Part shown: one piece after another, positions 18,398 to 27,069 of the stretch
How positions within the stretch are numbered: the stretch's first letter is position 1
How the letters are laid out: every line of letters begins with the position of its first letter
Position numbers and translations under genes: made by a program
The notes under the pieces: model-generated
Told to the model about the DNA's origin: nothing
What the model saw: the letters and a program-made list of their open reading frames with translations, nothing else
Databases searched by the model: none
From: Phaeoceros laevis
Taxonomy: Eukaryota; Anthocerotophyta; Anthocerotopsida; Notothyladales
Reading direction: 5' to 3'
Length of the DNA: 35,449 nt
Assembly: GCA_049999765.1 (NCBI GenBank)
Contig: JBNGIQ010009428.1
Span: 1-35,449 of the forward strand

Positions 18398-18652
18398 GTG
18401 GAGCTTGGTCGACAGGCATTTCAATGTGCACTGAGGTTGGATATCAATGAATTTGCAGCATACGTGTTGAAGTCAAACATCTGTTCAGCAGCTAAATTGT
18501 GGGAAGAAGCTGACAACATCTAGGCAACGAGAGTGAAATCAGGATCTTGGAAGCAACCTCGACAGAGCCTGTCGACTGATAAGGATGGGGAGGTGCATGC
18601 TTTGGTGGTCGGTGGACGGATGCGCACCCCACCTACATATGTGGGCACCTGA
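18398..18652 (+). pseudogene. PPR E/E+ motif relic with in-frame stop
   Basis: One frame reads VELGRQAFQCALRLDINEFA, AYVLKSNICSAAKLWEEADN, I, TAG (18521-18523), then VKSGSWKQP and DGEVHALVVGGR. This is the E-motif block (AAYVL.SNi.aaa..WEEA) followed by an E+-like block, normally found at the C-terminus of editing PPR proteins. No PPR repeats precede it. It ends at TGA 18650-18652. Confidence 0.85.
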
Positions 18653-19394
18653 GAGAGTATTCGGATCACGAAATTGAACACCAGCGTACTTGATTACTGG
18701 CTGCCTGCCCATCTAGCTAACCTCCTACGTGACATAACGGGCAGGCAGGGAGGGAGTGAGGGACTCAGGAGCGTGTGAACTCCTGGAAAATGTTCCTGAC
18801 CTTCAAAATCTCAATTCAGTAGCTAAGAACTGCATGTGCACAAGCATTGCAGCCAAAGTATTGCTGCGGATGTTTAGGCTATGCAAAAGTACCATGCTAC
18901 TCAAAGACTTTACAAGAGCTGCTGTGGGCGTGGCAGATTAAAGCCACCTGAAATATTCTTTACGTCGAACCTATCTTCACTTCGAGGTTTTTCAGACATA
19001 ACCCCCTCCACAACTCTTGTGCCAGCCTCCATTTCTGACCTCCAAGGTGTCCAAAATATTGTTGTCTAAACTACCATGCTACACTAAATATACAATAGGT
19101 TGGCAAATTGAAGTCACCTGAAATCTTCGTTTCCTCAAACCTATATTCACTTCGAGGCCTTAAATCGATCGATCTTCACTTCGAGGTTGTCCAGACATAT
19201 ATATATTCACTTGGAGTTCTTTCTTCAGCTTTTCAGAACTTTCGCCTACCCTCGACTCCAGCCTTCTTAAGCGTTTGTCCAGCTCACTGATGCCTGGAAA
19301 TTTTCCCGACCTCCAAAATCTCTCACCTCAGCAGCTAATTATAAGGACTGTGCCGAGGCATGTCAGCCAAAATATTGCTGCGATGTTGAACACT
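18653..19394. other. Gene-free stretch with internal duplication
   Basis: The block 18778-18873 (CTCCTGGAAAATG..., GCAGCCAAAGTATTGCTGCG) recurs imperfectly at 19291-19388 (TGCCTGGAAATTTTCC..., TCAGCCAAAATATTGCTGCG). The block CCACCTGAAATATTC to CTTCACTTCGAGGTT (18945-18998) recurs at 19112-19160. No gene is visible. Confidence 0.6.
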
Positions 19395-19403
19395 TGGAAA
19401 AGT

Positions 19404-19532
19404 TCGGTTGAATCAGTGCCAACATTGATCACCTAGAGCTGTCACTCCGAAAATGACATCTTCTTGTACATAATTGCCTAATGAGCCTGCAGCTTTTGGA
19501 GTAAATTAATCAGTCTGGATTCTCTGGCCCCA
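19404..19532 (-). pseudogene. Captured U11-48K last-exon piece, copy C (short)
   Basis: Matches 16722-16842 and the corresponding part of the real exon near 27420-27525 (GTGCCAAC, CACTCCG, ATCTTCTTG, GCCTAATGA, GATTCTCTGGCCCC). The right breakpoint, CTGGCCCC|AACATATG, is identical in B and C, so the capture preceded their duplication. Confidence 0.8.
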
Positions 19533-19585
19533 ACATATGTTTACAACAGCGCTAGCTGTAGCCAGATCAAGGAACGTCACGGACG

Positions 19586-19722
19586 CTTATGTGGTTGTCG
19601 GAGCTGCAACATCAAATATGTACGCAACGTGTGGGAGCAGGCATGTTGGAGTCAGAGCAGCTGTTTGACTCAATGCCCAAAAGAACCATCGAGGCATGGA
19701 GTGCGCCGGTTGGTGGATAATA
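19586..19722 (+). pseudogene. PPR scrap upstream of SDCG gene, copy C
   Basis: The clearest of the three scraps: DAYVVVGAATSNMYATCG, then in another frame MLESEQLFDSMPKRTIEAWS. Confidence 0.8.
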
Positions 19723-19872
19723 CCCACGAAGGACACTACTTCAGCTACCTGGAAGCCAGAACCAAGGACCAAAAAAAGGGTTGTTTACTGAAAAGGCGAG
19801 GAAGCCCGCCTCGAGACTGGATGGATGTCCTGCGCTCCAAACTTCCTTCCTTCCGTCAAGCATCTTCCATCC

Positions 19873-19924
19873 TATATAAAAGTATCGATATTGCTCGGAC
19901 ATTCGTCACCGTAACTGACACGTG
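19873..19924 (+). promoter_or_regulatory. Putative core promoter of SDCG gene, copy C
   Basis: TATATAAAA at 19873-19881, conserved start-site-like ATTCGTCACCGTA, then a G-box CACGTG at 19919-19924, with the same spacing as in copy B. Confidence 0.45.
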
Positions 19925-20439
19925 GCACCACTTGTAACGAGGACTTCACCCTTCATACGTTACCGCGTTCAGGACCAGCAGCAGCAACCGCGGGTAATCA
20001 GGAGTCCGCACGTGTTGCTTGAAATCCGGCTATTCAACACCTGGTCAATGTTTCGAGGGCCTTAAAAGCGTTCGGGCCGCAGCACCAGGTCTACACAATC
20101 AACATAGTAGCCGGTGCAGGCCCCGTGATTCAACATCAATTGCAAGCACAAGTTTTCCATCTTCCAAGAGTTGAAGATCGATAGCAGTGAGTCTCAATTG
20201 ATTCATCTGGACAGCGAATTCCTCATAGATCACTGGTCACATCTATCCGAGGTACCCGCTACTTCCAAGCGCGCGCTCCTGAAGAAACTTGTGGGCATTT
20301 CATGATCAGGCGCCCTGGCTAGGCCTCTCGATCCAAGAATTCATCCCGGCCGGTGCCTGTGCGTGGCCGTTTGGTGAAAATTTGTTCACGAGGTTCTTCT
20401 CGAAAGTGCTCAGGACTGCGAGTCCGCAGGATGTCTTCG

Positions 20440-20763
20440 ATGAAGCCCTTCACCATCTTCATCATCTTCTTCGTCATCTTCGTCGTCTTTTTGCTCACAT
20501 CGATCTTTTGGCGCTTCACGAGGCGGTACCCCCGGAATCCACGAACGTACAACAGCAACTGGCGTAATGACGTGGAGTCCAATATTGGGGGAGGAGGGGG
20601 ATACTTCCCAGACTCGGCAGGAAGGGGAGCTCCATATGCTGGGCCAAGCGATTGTGGGGCAACAAACAGTAGCAGCGATTGCGGGGCACCAAGCACTACC
20701 AGCGATTGTGGGGCAACAAGCACTCCCAGCGATTGTGGTGCCAGCAGCGCAGCCGCGTGCTGA
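20440..20763 (+). CDS. SDCG microprotein, copy C (107 aa, intact)
   Basis: Paralog of copy B. The ATGAAG at 20440 is the conserved start; an in-frame ATG at 20431 would add three residues. The hydrophobic helix is residues 4-24 (FTIFIIFFVIFVVFLLTSIF), followed by a stronger basic link (RFTRRYPRNPRTYNSNWRND), the Gly-rich segment GGGGGYFPDSAG, and four repeat units: SDCGATNSS, SDCGAPSTT, SDCGATSTP, SDCGASSAAAC. The helix sequence has diverged far more from copy B than the juxtamembrane block and the repeat, as expected if only hydrophobicity is constrained in the helix. Unknown function. Confidence 0.65.
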   Translation: MKPFTIFIIFFVIFVVFLLTSIFWRFTRRYPRNPRTYNSNWRNDVESNIGGGGGYFPDSAGRGAPYAGPSDCGATNSSSDCGAPSTTSDCGATSTPSDCGASSAAAC

Positions 20764-20880
20764 GGGCTGCCTTGTCCGTAACTGGCTCATTCGGAAGAAC
20801 AGTTATTAGGGTGTTCAGTTACCTGGGATCCCTTTGGCAGTGTGGGTGGGGTTTCGGTCATCAGACCATGGATAGGATAA

Positions 20881-21420
20881 GATGAACGTTTCGCTCTCCG
20901 GATAGGTTACTAAAGGGCCTAGCCGCAGCGCCTAAGCGACACCAGGTTGCTCGCGGCCGTGCCTCGGGGGGCGTGCCTGGGTACGGCGCTGCCCGCCCGG
21001 CCTGCCCCCTCTCTCTCCCCTCCCTTCACTCGCGCCGGGAACCGCCCTCCCTTCGCCGGCCTCCACCGGCTCCCTCTCCCGTCACCGCCAACGGGTTGCA
21101 ACAGCCCGTCATGCGATCCTGGAATACAACTCTGCAATCTGCCGTTGCTGACCTTCAATTGATGTCCTCGTCATTTTTGACAATTTTCAAAATGAGGGTG
21201 CTTTTTGCGTCCAGGAGAGTAGCTTATATGCATTTTGAAGCAAGCAGCCATGGGGATAAAGACATTCGGAATGCACACACCGGATTTTGTTTTTTTGGTG
21301 AAGGTACGATCATTATACTTCGAACTTTAGTTACAACGCTCATGGATGTAGGTTGTTGTTGTTGTTTGATATTAGAAGAGGTTTACACGGTGACCAAGTG
21401 CCTTGAATGAATTAATTAAT
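20881..21420 (+). other. GC-rich block and unassigned 145-codon frame (20973-21410)
   Basis: The block 20940-21080 is strongly GC-rich and C-biased (CCGGCCTGCCCCC, CCTCCCTTCACTCGCG), unlike the flanks. An open frame from 20973 to 21410 crosses it but has no recognisable motif, and composition changes sharply at about 21110. I do not support it as a gene. Confidence 0.25.
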
Positions 21421-21900
21421 TGCATGACATGGGCTTACACCAGCCGTGCAGCAAAATGACTGCGGCCCCAACTCGATCTGATAACCCTGCCTACTTAACT
21501 GCCTAAGGTTAGCTATCTTGCTTACTTACCTAAGGGCTCATCCACCCTTCCACCATGGATGGAGGGGGTTGGAACTACCTTAGATAAAGTAAGGAAGAGG
21601 GGTGGGGTGTATTTCACCCCTACCTACCTAAGAGCCCGCCACCTCCTATCACCAATGGGTGATAGGAGGGCTTAGGACGGCCTTAGATGAGATAGGGGCG
21701 GTAACGATGATTCTCCTTAACTGAGGTTAAAGTAGACAAAAGAAGAAGACTCGACTGTAGGGGGGATTGCCGTGTTCGTGGAGATCCTTGTTATGGTGGT
21801 AAGTAAAGCTTACTTGTTCTAGAGATCTGTATGAGATATATCTTGCCGTAACAGAGTTAGATATACGAGGGCCGGAATTCACTATACACTGTGTTCAGCT
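21421..21900. repeat. Gene-free stretch with two adjacent hairpin units
   Basis: Unit 1 (about 21523-21590) runs CCTAAGGG...CCACCATGGATGG...CCTTAG. Unit 2 (about 21621-21680) has a perfect 12-bp stem, CCTCCTATCACC at 21642-21653 and its complement at 21658-21669, loop AATG, with outer CCTAAG/CTTAGG arms. The units are related in layout and may be small inverted-repeat elements. No gene is visible. Confidence 0.5.
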
Positions 21901-22100
21901 GTTCCTGGGTAGTTGATGTTTTGCGGGAGGGTAGGTGAAAACGAGCCAAGTCCCCGAGTCGGGGAGCGTCTTGTAGTCAGGCAAACTGTGCTGAGACCAA
22001 GTAGAGTACCTGACCTAGTAGTCGGATCGCCATGCTGGTATTTTCCGGATGGCGGATTGGTTGGCATTACCGGATTGATGCTGCCAAACTCACTGCCCTG

Positions 22101-22456
22101 TCTCGCAAGGGCAAGTGAGTGAAACCCCCAAAAAATCGTAAATATGGCGAAAAGGAAGCAACGGGGGTGAATAAGAAGGATGAAGGCATGTGAGATCCCG
22201 GATATCTGGGATTTGCTCCTCTTTCGTAGCAGACATTCGGTACAAAAAGGGAGCCTAAAAATGCTGAAAATCGTGTTTTTGTTTGTCGCGTAATTCCGGA
22301 AATGCAGTTTTTGTACACAAGAAAATAACAACCCACCAAAATAGCCCTTTTCCGACGACATGGACACGCGCAAAAGTGCCCAAAATTAGCAAGGCCCAGT
22401 TTAGGCCCAGTTACCGTTTGGTGGAGAATTTTCCCGTTAATTCGGAGACAGTGTTG
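22101..22456. repeat. Dispersed repeat, copy 1 (about 356 bp)
   Basis: Collinear with 22705-23116. Shared anchors: GGCGAAAAGGAAGCAACGGG, TCCCGGATATCYGGGA palindrome, GTACACAAGAAAATAA-like run, and an identical end TTACCGTTTGGTGGAGAATT TTCCCGTTA. No conserved open frame. Confidence 0.85.
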
Positions 22457-22704
22457 TGAGCCTACTGCTGGCCGCAGAAGCGCGACAGCTACCTCTCGTG
22501 CTAGCTATAGGCCTGCTGCTGCCTGCTATTATCTCCCACTTCTCCTGCCAACAAGCAGCAGGATGGGCGGGCCGTTCCAAACTTGGGAGCAATCCAAGAG
22601 AAGAGAGCGCTGGCGCCATGCTTTCTCAAGTCAGTCCTCACTACAATTGCAAGCAAGCAAGCTCCAGCATTTGGGCTTGCAGCATGCTACTTCATACGCG
22701 GAGG

Positions 22705-23116
22705 CAGGATCGCAAGGGCAAGTATGTGAAATCCCCAAAAAGTCGTAGATGTGGCGAAAAGGAAGCAACGGGGGTGAATAAGGAGGATGAAGGCATGTAA
22801 AGGTCCCGGATATCCGGGATTTGCTCTTCTTTTGTACCGGACATTCGATACAAAAAAAGAGCCAAAAAATGCTAAAAACAGTGTTTTTTGTATGGCGTAA
22901 TTCCGAAAACGGAGTTTTTATACACAAGAAAATAAGAACCCGCCAAAATAGCCCTTTCCAACCACAGGGACACTAGCAAAAGTGCATGAAATTTGTGCAT
23001 GTGTTTCTGGAATGTGCGATTTCAGCAAAAAAATTTTAAAACAATGCCCATTAACGGCCCGTTTCGGGCGGTTACCGTTTGGTGGAGAATTTTCCCGTTA
23101 CTTCGGAGACAGCGTT
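22705..23116. repeat. Dispersed repeat, copy 2 (about 410 bp)
   Basis: Partner of 22101-22456 with an extra block of about 50 bp near 22985-23040. Its end (CGGAGACAGCGTT) joins directly onto the SDCG duplication copy D at 23115, so the repeat defines the left border of that copy. Confidence 0.85.
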
Positions 23117-24145
23117 ACAAGTTTTCCATCTTCCAAAAGTTGAAGATCGATAGCAGTGAGTCTCAATTGATTCATCTGGACAGCGAATTCGTCATAGATC
23201 ACTGGTCACGTCTATCCGAGGTAGTAGCTACTTCCAAGCGCGCGCTCCTGAAGAAACTTGTGGTCATTTCACTGACAGGCGCCCTAGCTAGCTAGGCCTC
23301 TCGATCCAAGAATTCATCCCGGCCGGGGCCTGTGCGTGGCCGTTTGGTGAAAATTTGTTCACGTCCACGGTTCTTCTTGAAAGTGCTCAGGACTGCGAGT
23401 CCGCAGGATTTCTTGGATGAAGCCCTTCATCATCTCCTTCATCGTCTTCGCGGTCATATTGACCATTGGCGCCTTTTCCTGCCTCTTTAGGCGGAACCGG
23501 TACCGGAATCCACGAGCTTACAACAGCAACTGGCGTAATGACGTGGAGTCCAATATTGGGGGAGGAGGGGGAGACCTCCAGATGCTGGGCTAAGCGATTG
23601 TGGGGCAACAAGCAGTACCAGCGATTGTGGCAGCAGCGCAGCCGCGTGCTAACGGCAGCCTTGTCCGTAACTGGTTTATTCGGAAGAACAGTTATTAGTT
23701 CAGCTACCTGGGATCCTTTTAGCAGTGTCCACCGGTGGGGTTTTGGTCATCAGACAGCTTGAATAGGGGCCAGGTGGTAAACCATGGATAGGATAAGATG
23801 AACGTTTCGCTATCCGGATAGGTTGGTAAAGGGCCTAGCTGGATAGAAATTCTTAGTATAGCTCCCTAGATAGTTTTACCCTATCGGTTTGCAACGACCG
23901 GGTAGTGGCCTCCCTTGACGAGAGACTTGTGGCTATGGCGGCGAGCAGGCTGCTCTGCTTGGTTTAAGGCAATTGTAGATTTTTGGCTGTTTGGTAGTGT
24001 TGGCGCATCTTTGAGTGCAGTGGGAATGGAACCTGGAACGAGAGGTCCCGTTCATGTGGGCATGCCGGAAATTTTACAAGGCATCAATTGGTAGCTACCT
24101 AGGTATATGAGGGTCTGGTCCGAATGCTAGCTCCTGGAAAATTGC
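23115..24145 (+). repeat. Segmental duplication, copy D (5'-truncated)
   Basis: It begins inside the leader (ACAAGTTTTCCATCTTCC), so it lacks the PPR scrap, TATA and G-box present in A-C. Its trailer is the most complete: both the GATGAACGTTTCGC block shared with C and the block 23913-24140 shared with A are present. Confidence 0.85.
23417..23593 (+). pseudogene. SDCG microprotein, copy D, truncated (58 aa)
   Basis: The frame keeps the helix (FIISFIVFAVILTIGAFSCL), the signature YRNPRAYNSNWRND and GGGGG, but an internal deletion joins the Gly run to GACCTCCAGATGCTGGGC and a TAA at 23591-23593 follows. The SDCG repeat DNA lies just downstream, out of frame. With no promoter block upstream either, this copy is probably dead, though a 58-residue membrane peptide could still be made. 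Confidence 0.7.
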
Positions 24146-24194
24146 GGGACAAGTTGCAGGTGCAAGTTACTAGAGATCCCTTGATTTTTCATCC

Positions 24195-24290
24195 CAATTT
24201 CACAATGTCCAACATTGGACATTGCGACATTGGACACTGCGATTATGAATTGGCATTGGACATTGCGACCTGATTGGAAAATTGCGACAT
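24195..24290. repeat. CATTGGACATTGCGA-type short repeats
   Basis: Four or five imperfect direct copies; the stretch also contains short inverted TCCAA/TTGGA pairs. Confidence 0.75.
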
Positions 24291-25057
24291 GAATCTTGAA
24301 GAATCAAGGACATTTCCCTAGGGTTAGAGAACTTTGGACATTTGGCTCAGGAGTACTGTAAGTATCCTTACTCTCTGTCCGGATAATACCCGGTCTGGAG
24401 ATGAGACCCTGAACTGTTGCTAAAGTGTCCCTGGAGATAGATCCCTGCATGTCCCGACGAACACAAGTCAAGTTTTAGTCAACCAGGCAGTCTTAAACTT
24501 TTCTCTCTCCATATGCCGCTATAAAATTAACTCAACGGTGATTCTGGGCGTGCACCGGCTAGAGAGGCAACCGGCTGCCCAAAGCGACAGCCGCCATGTG
24601 GCTCATGTGCTGTTCCATGCATGTGCCTCATGTATCGGCATGCAAGCGCAAGGGTTTGTGGTAGGACAGTTGACATGCAAGCGGCAACCGCGCAAGGGTT
24701 CGTGGGCATCCGCATGGTCGTACATGGCATGTAAGGGCAGGAGACATGCACGGGCAGGTTCCCGGTGGTGGCAAGCCGGTTCCGAGGCTGTTGCCGGCAA
24801 CGGCAAGCGGAGAGAGAAAGGTTCGCCACGCCGGCGGCCACCGGACAGGAGACGCGGCTGACCCGCCTTGAGTGGATGCGGACCAGTCACGTCCCGCTTG
24901 ACCCGCAAGCTTACCGAATCGACGAGTGCCGGCCGGGCCGGCTACAAAAGCGGTAGGGGTTCTAGCCATTTCGTGTCAGCTGTCCACGCAAGCTTTCCTT
25001 TCTTTCCCGTCTCGAGACGTCCCCTGCTTCCCATCAAGCAGCGCAGCTGGTGCAATA
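24291..25057. other. Upstream region of the Hint gene
   Basis: No gene is visible. The stretch 24590-24800 repeats ACATGCA/GCAAGCGCAAGGG-type words. CTACAAAAG at 24941-24949, about 110 bp before the start codon, is the only TATA-like sequence near the gene. A second one, CTATAAAATT, lies at 24519. Confidence 0.4.
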
Positions 25058-26203
25058 ATGGCTTCCAAGGGGATTGGGGCGGCAGCGCTAGTGTGCCTGG
25101 CAACGCTTCTCTTCGTTCTGACAGCGCGGATTTCAGTTCCCGATTCAGGCTGGCTTCAAACCGGCGGTGGCTGCTTCCCAGGCGATGCGACGGTGCAGCT
25201 GAGCGGCGGAGGCAGCAAGCCCATGAGCGAGCTCCAGTTGGGCGACAAGGTCGCCGTCTGGGACGAACCAACGGGGCCCGTCGTCTACGACGATGTCTAC
25301 GCGTTCGGGCACAAGGACGGAGAGCGGTGTCGGAGTTCGTGAAGATCGGCGTGGCCTCCTCCTCCGTTCTGGAGCTCACTTCGCTCCACTTGGTCCCCAC
25401 TATGCAGCTGCAAACTGCTGGCAAGTGCATGGCGCTCACATGAATTCGTACTCAGATTTTACACATGAATTTTGTTGCTGCCTTCAAGTTGATCAACCCT
25501 CTCCTCCGATTAATTGTTGATTGCTCTGCAGGCAAGGTGGCTCGCTACAGCTTGGTCTACCGGCGAGCCAAGGACATTGCGGTCGGCGACTACGTGTGGG
25601 CCGCCGACGCCACAGGAACGGCTGCTGCTCAAATTGTGACGGGTGGGTGCTGCTCATGTACGTAGGAATCAGGTGCGTCGGGCTGGATTGACCACAGAAA
25701 ATTGAAATCTGTTTTCTTGCGCACCTGTAGAAATTTCCAGCAGCTTCAAGGAAGGGCTCTTCAACCCGCTCACCATGAGCGGCACCGTCCTGGTGGGCGG
25801 CGTCGTCGCTTCCGTCCACAGCGACTGGTTCCTGGACCCCCTGTTCGACCTTTTGGGCATCGTACACCACTTACCTGCGGCGTATCAGGTGAATTCAGAT
25901 TTCAAGCTCGCCTTAAGATTGCTGCCGGTCGTCTTTCCTGTATCTGTGTGATGTACCTGTGCGCGAGCTCACGATGTGAATTCATGCTTGGAACTGTAGG
26001 CTGTGCTAAGCCCGGTGAGGTTGCTCTACACCATCCTGGGCAAGAACGTCTACATCGCCACCTACAACGCCTTGGACGCCCGTCTTGACCTGGCGGAGTT
26101 CGGGCTGCGCCACGGAGGCCAAGTGGTCACCAGCTCCGCCGCCACCGTGCTCCTCCTCGCAGCTCTCACACTTGCGGCCACCAAGCGGAGCCTGAGTTCT
26201 TAG
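25058..26203 (+). CDS. Hedgehog-type Hint-domain membrane protein (4 exons, 1-nt lesion)
   Basis: Exons 25058-25420, 25532-25642, 25731-25888 and 26000-26203 give about 278 aa. Residues 8-22 are a signal peptide or anchor (AAALVCLATLLFVL). Then GGGCFPGDATV starts the Hint fold, with the nucleophile-position Cys39, SELQLGDKV, the TxxH motif in LELTSLHLVPT, LVYRRAKDIAVGDYVW, and VLVGGVVASVHSDWFLDPLF. A C-terminal hydrophobic helix (TVLLLAALTLAA) ends the protein. Hint domains self-cleave through Cys and TxxH; here only about 38 residues precede Cys39, so no large N-terminal ligand exists. Exon 1 lacks one base between GHKDGER and SEFVKIG; one added base restores frame and matches the intron phases. 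Intron 1 is GC-AG (G|GCAAGT). The SCY-type Cys of hedgehog proteins is Val in ASV. Lesion may be an assembly error. Confidence 0.85.
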
Positions 26204-27069
26204 GCAGCTTCACAAGTGGCGCGAATCTCGTCCGCCACTGTAGGAGGAAGTTAAACGTAGCCAGCTCTTTGCTACAAAAACTGGGTGGTAGGTGGGGCCA
26301 AACCTGTAGGCTCGTTGTACAAAGGTGTATATAGTGTATACATGTGGCCCTCGTCCTGGCCATGACTACAGTATGTGCGTGTTTATTGCTGAACATCTGG
26401 TTAAGCTCTGGTGACCCACAACGAAGTGTGAAGTGTGAGAACACGGTGGCCGGTCCAGTGTCCTGTTTTTTTGGCATTTTTTGTTTTGCCTTCAGTGCAA
26501 TCTCGAAAGAAATGTTGAAGCACTCAATGTCAGGACGCATGACCACAACCCATCCACTAACGTGGGTTTGAGGGCCGGAGCAGGACTGAGATAATCAGAG
26601 AGATCAGATAGCTCTCATGGGGCATGCAGTAGTTTTTCCAAAAACCCTCCAGACCGATGTTGAAGAAACGGTGGAGACATGCTTATCTCAGCACGCAAGA
26701 ACAGCAACTTCACATGCACAATTTCACCATCTCCACGCAACAACAATAGGTCCCACTGCAATCATCAGGTAAGGAAACAACTGATCGGAAGCAGCTTGAA
26801 CAAGATAGAGGATACAGACAAGGATACAGCGCCATTTGGGCACCTGGAGTTCGCCACTGATTGGACAGAGACTGCAGGCAAAACAGTTAACAACAATGAG
26901 CTCAAGTATCCTGAGAAAATACATCCTGCAACATCCCATTAAGGTCACACTTGTAAAGGGCCCCTGATAACACCACTGTCTGTCCTGCAAACCTGTAACC
27001 ATGTCAAACTGTAACACCGCCAAACTGAGCCCAAAAAAGGAGCAGTGGAATGCTTGGACCATTGTCAGA
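26204..27069. other. Intergenic region between convergent genes
   Basis: It holds the 3' ends of the Hint gene (from the left) and U11-48K (from the right). The part from about 26865 is the source copy of the block captured at 16120-16842. No gene is visible. Confidence 0.5.

Larger units (their letters stand above)
19395..20880 (+). repeat. Segmental duplication, copy C
   Basis: Collinear with copies A, B and D. It contains a short captured U11-48K piece (19404-19532), a PPR scrap (19586-19722), promoter elements and an SDCG gene, and ends with the GATAGGATAAGATGAACGTT trailer shared with D. Confidence 0.85.

Noticed and set aside
20973-21410. 145-codon frame as a gene
   Set aside because: No motif, abrupt composition change inside it, and its N-terminal half is C-rich low-complexity sequence.
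21882-22373. 163-codon minus-strand frame and its partner at 22631-22927
   Set aside because: Both are readings of the paired dispersed repeat; frames are not conserved between the two copies.
22101-23116. The paired repeats as LTRs of one retrotransposon
   Set aside because: Only about 250 bp separate them, there are no TG...CA ends, and no coding or priming sites are visible.
24868-25443. 191-codon plus-strand frame overlapping the Hint exon
   Set aside because: It joins upstream non-coding DNA to the part of exon 1 after the missing base. Only its last 35 codons correspond to the real protein.
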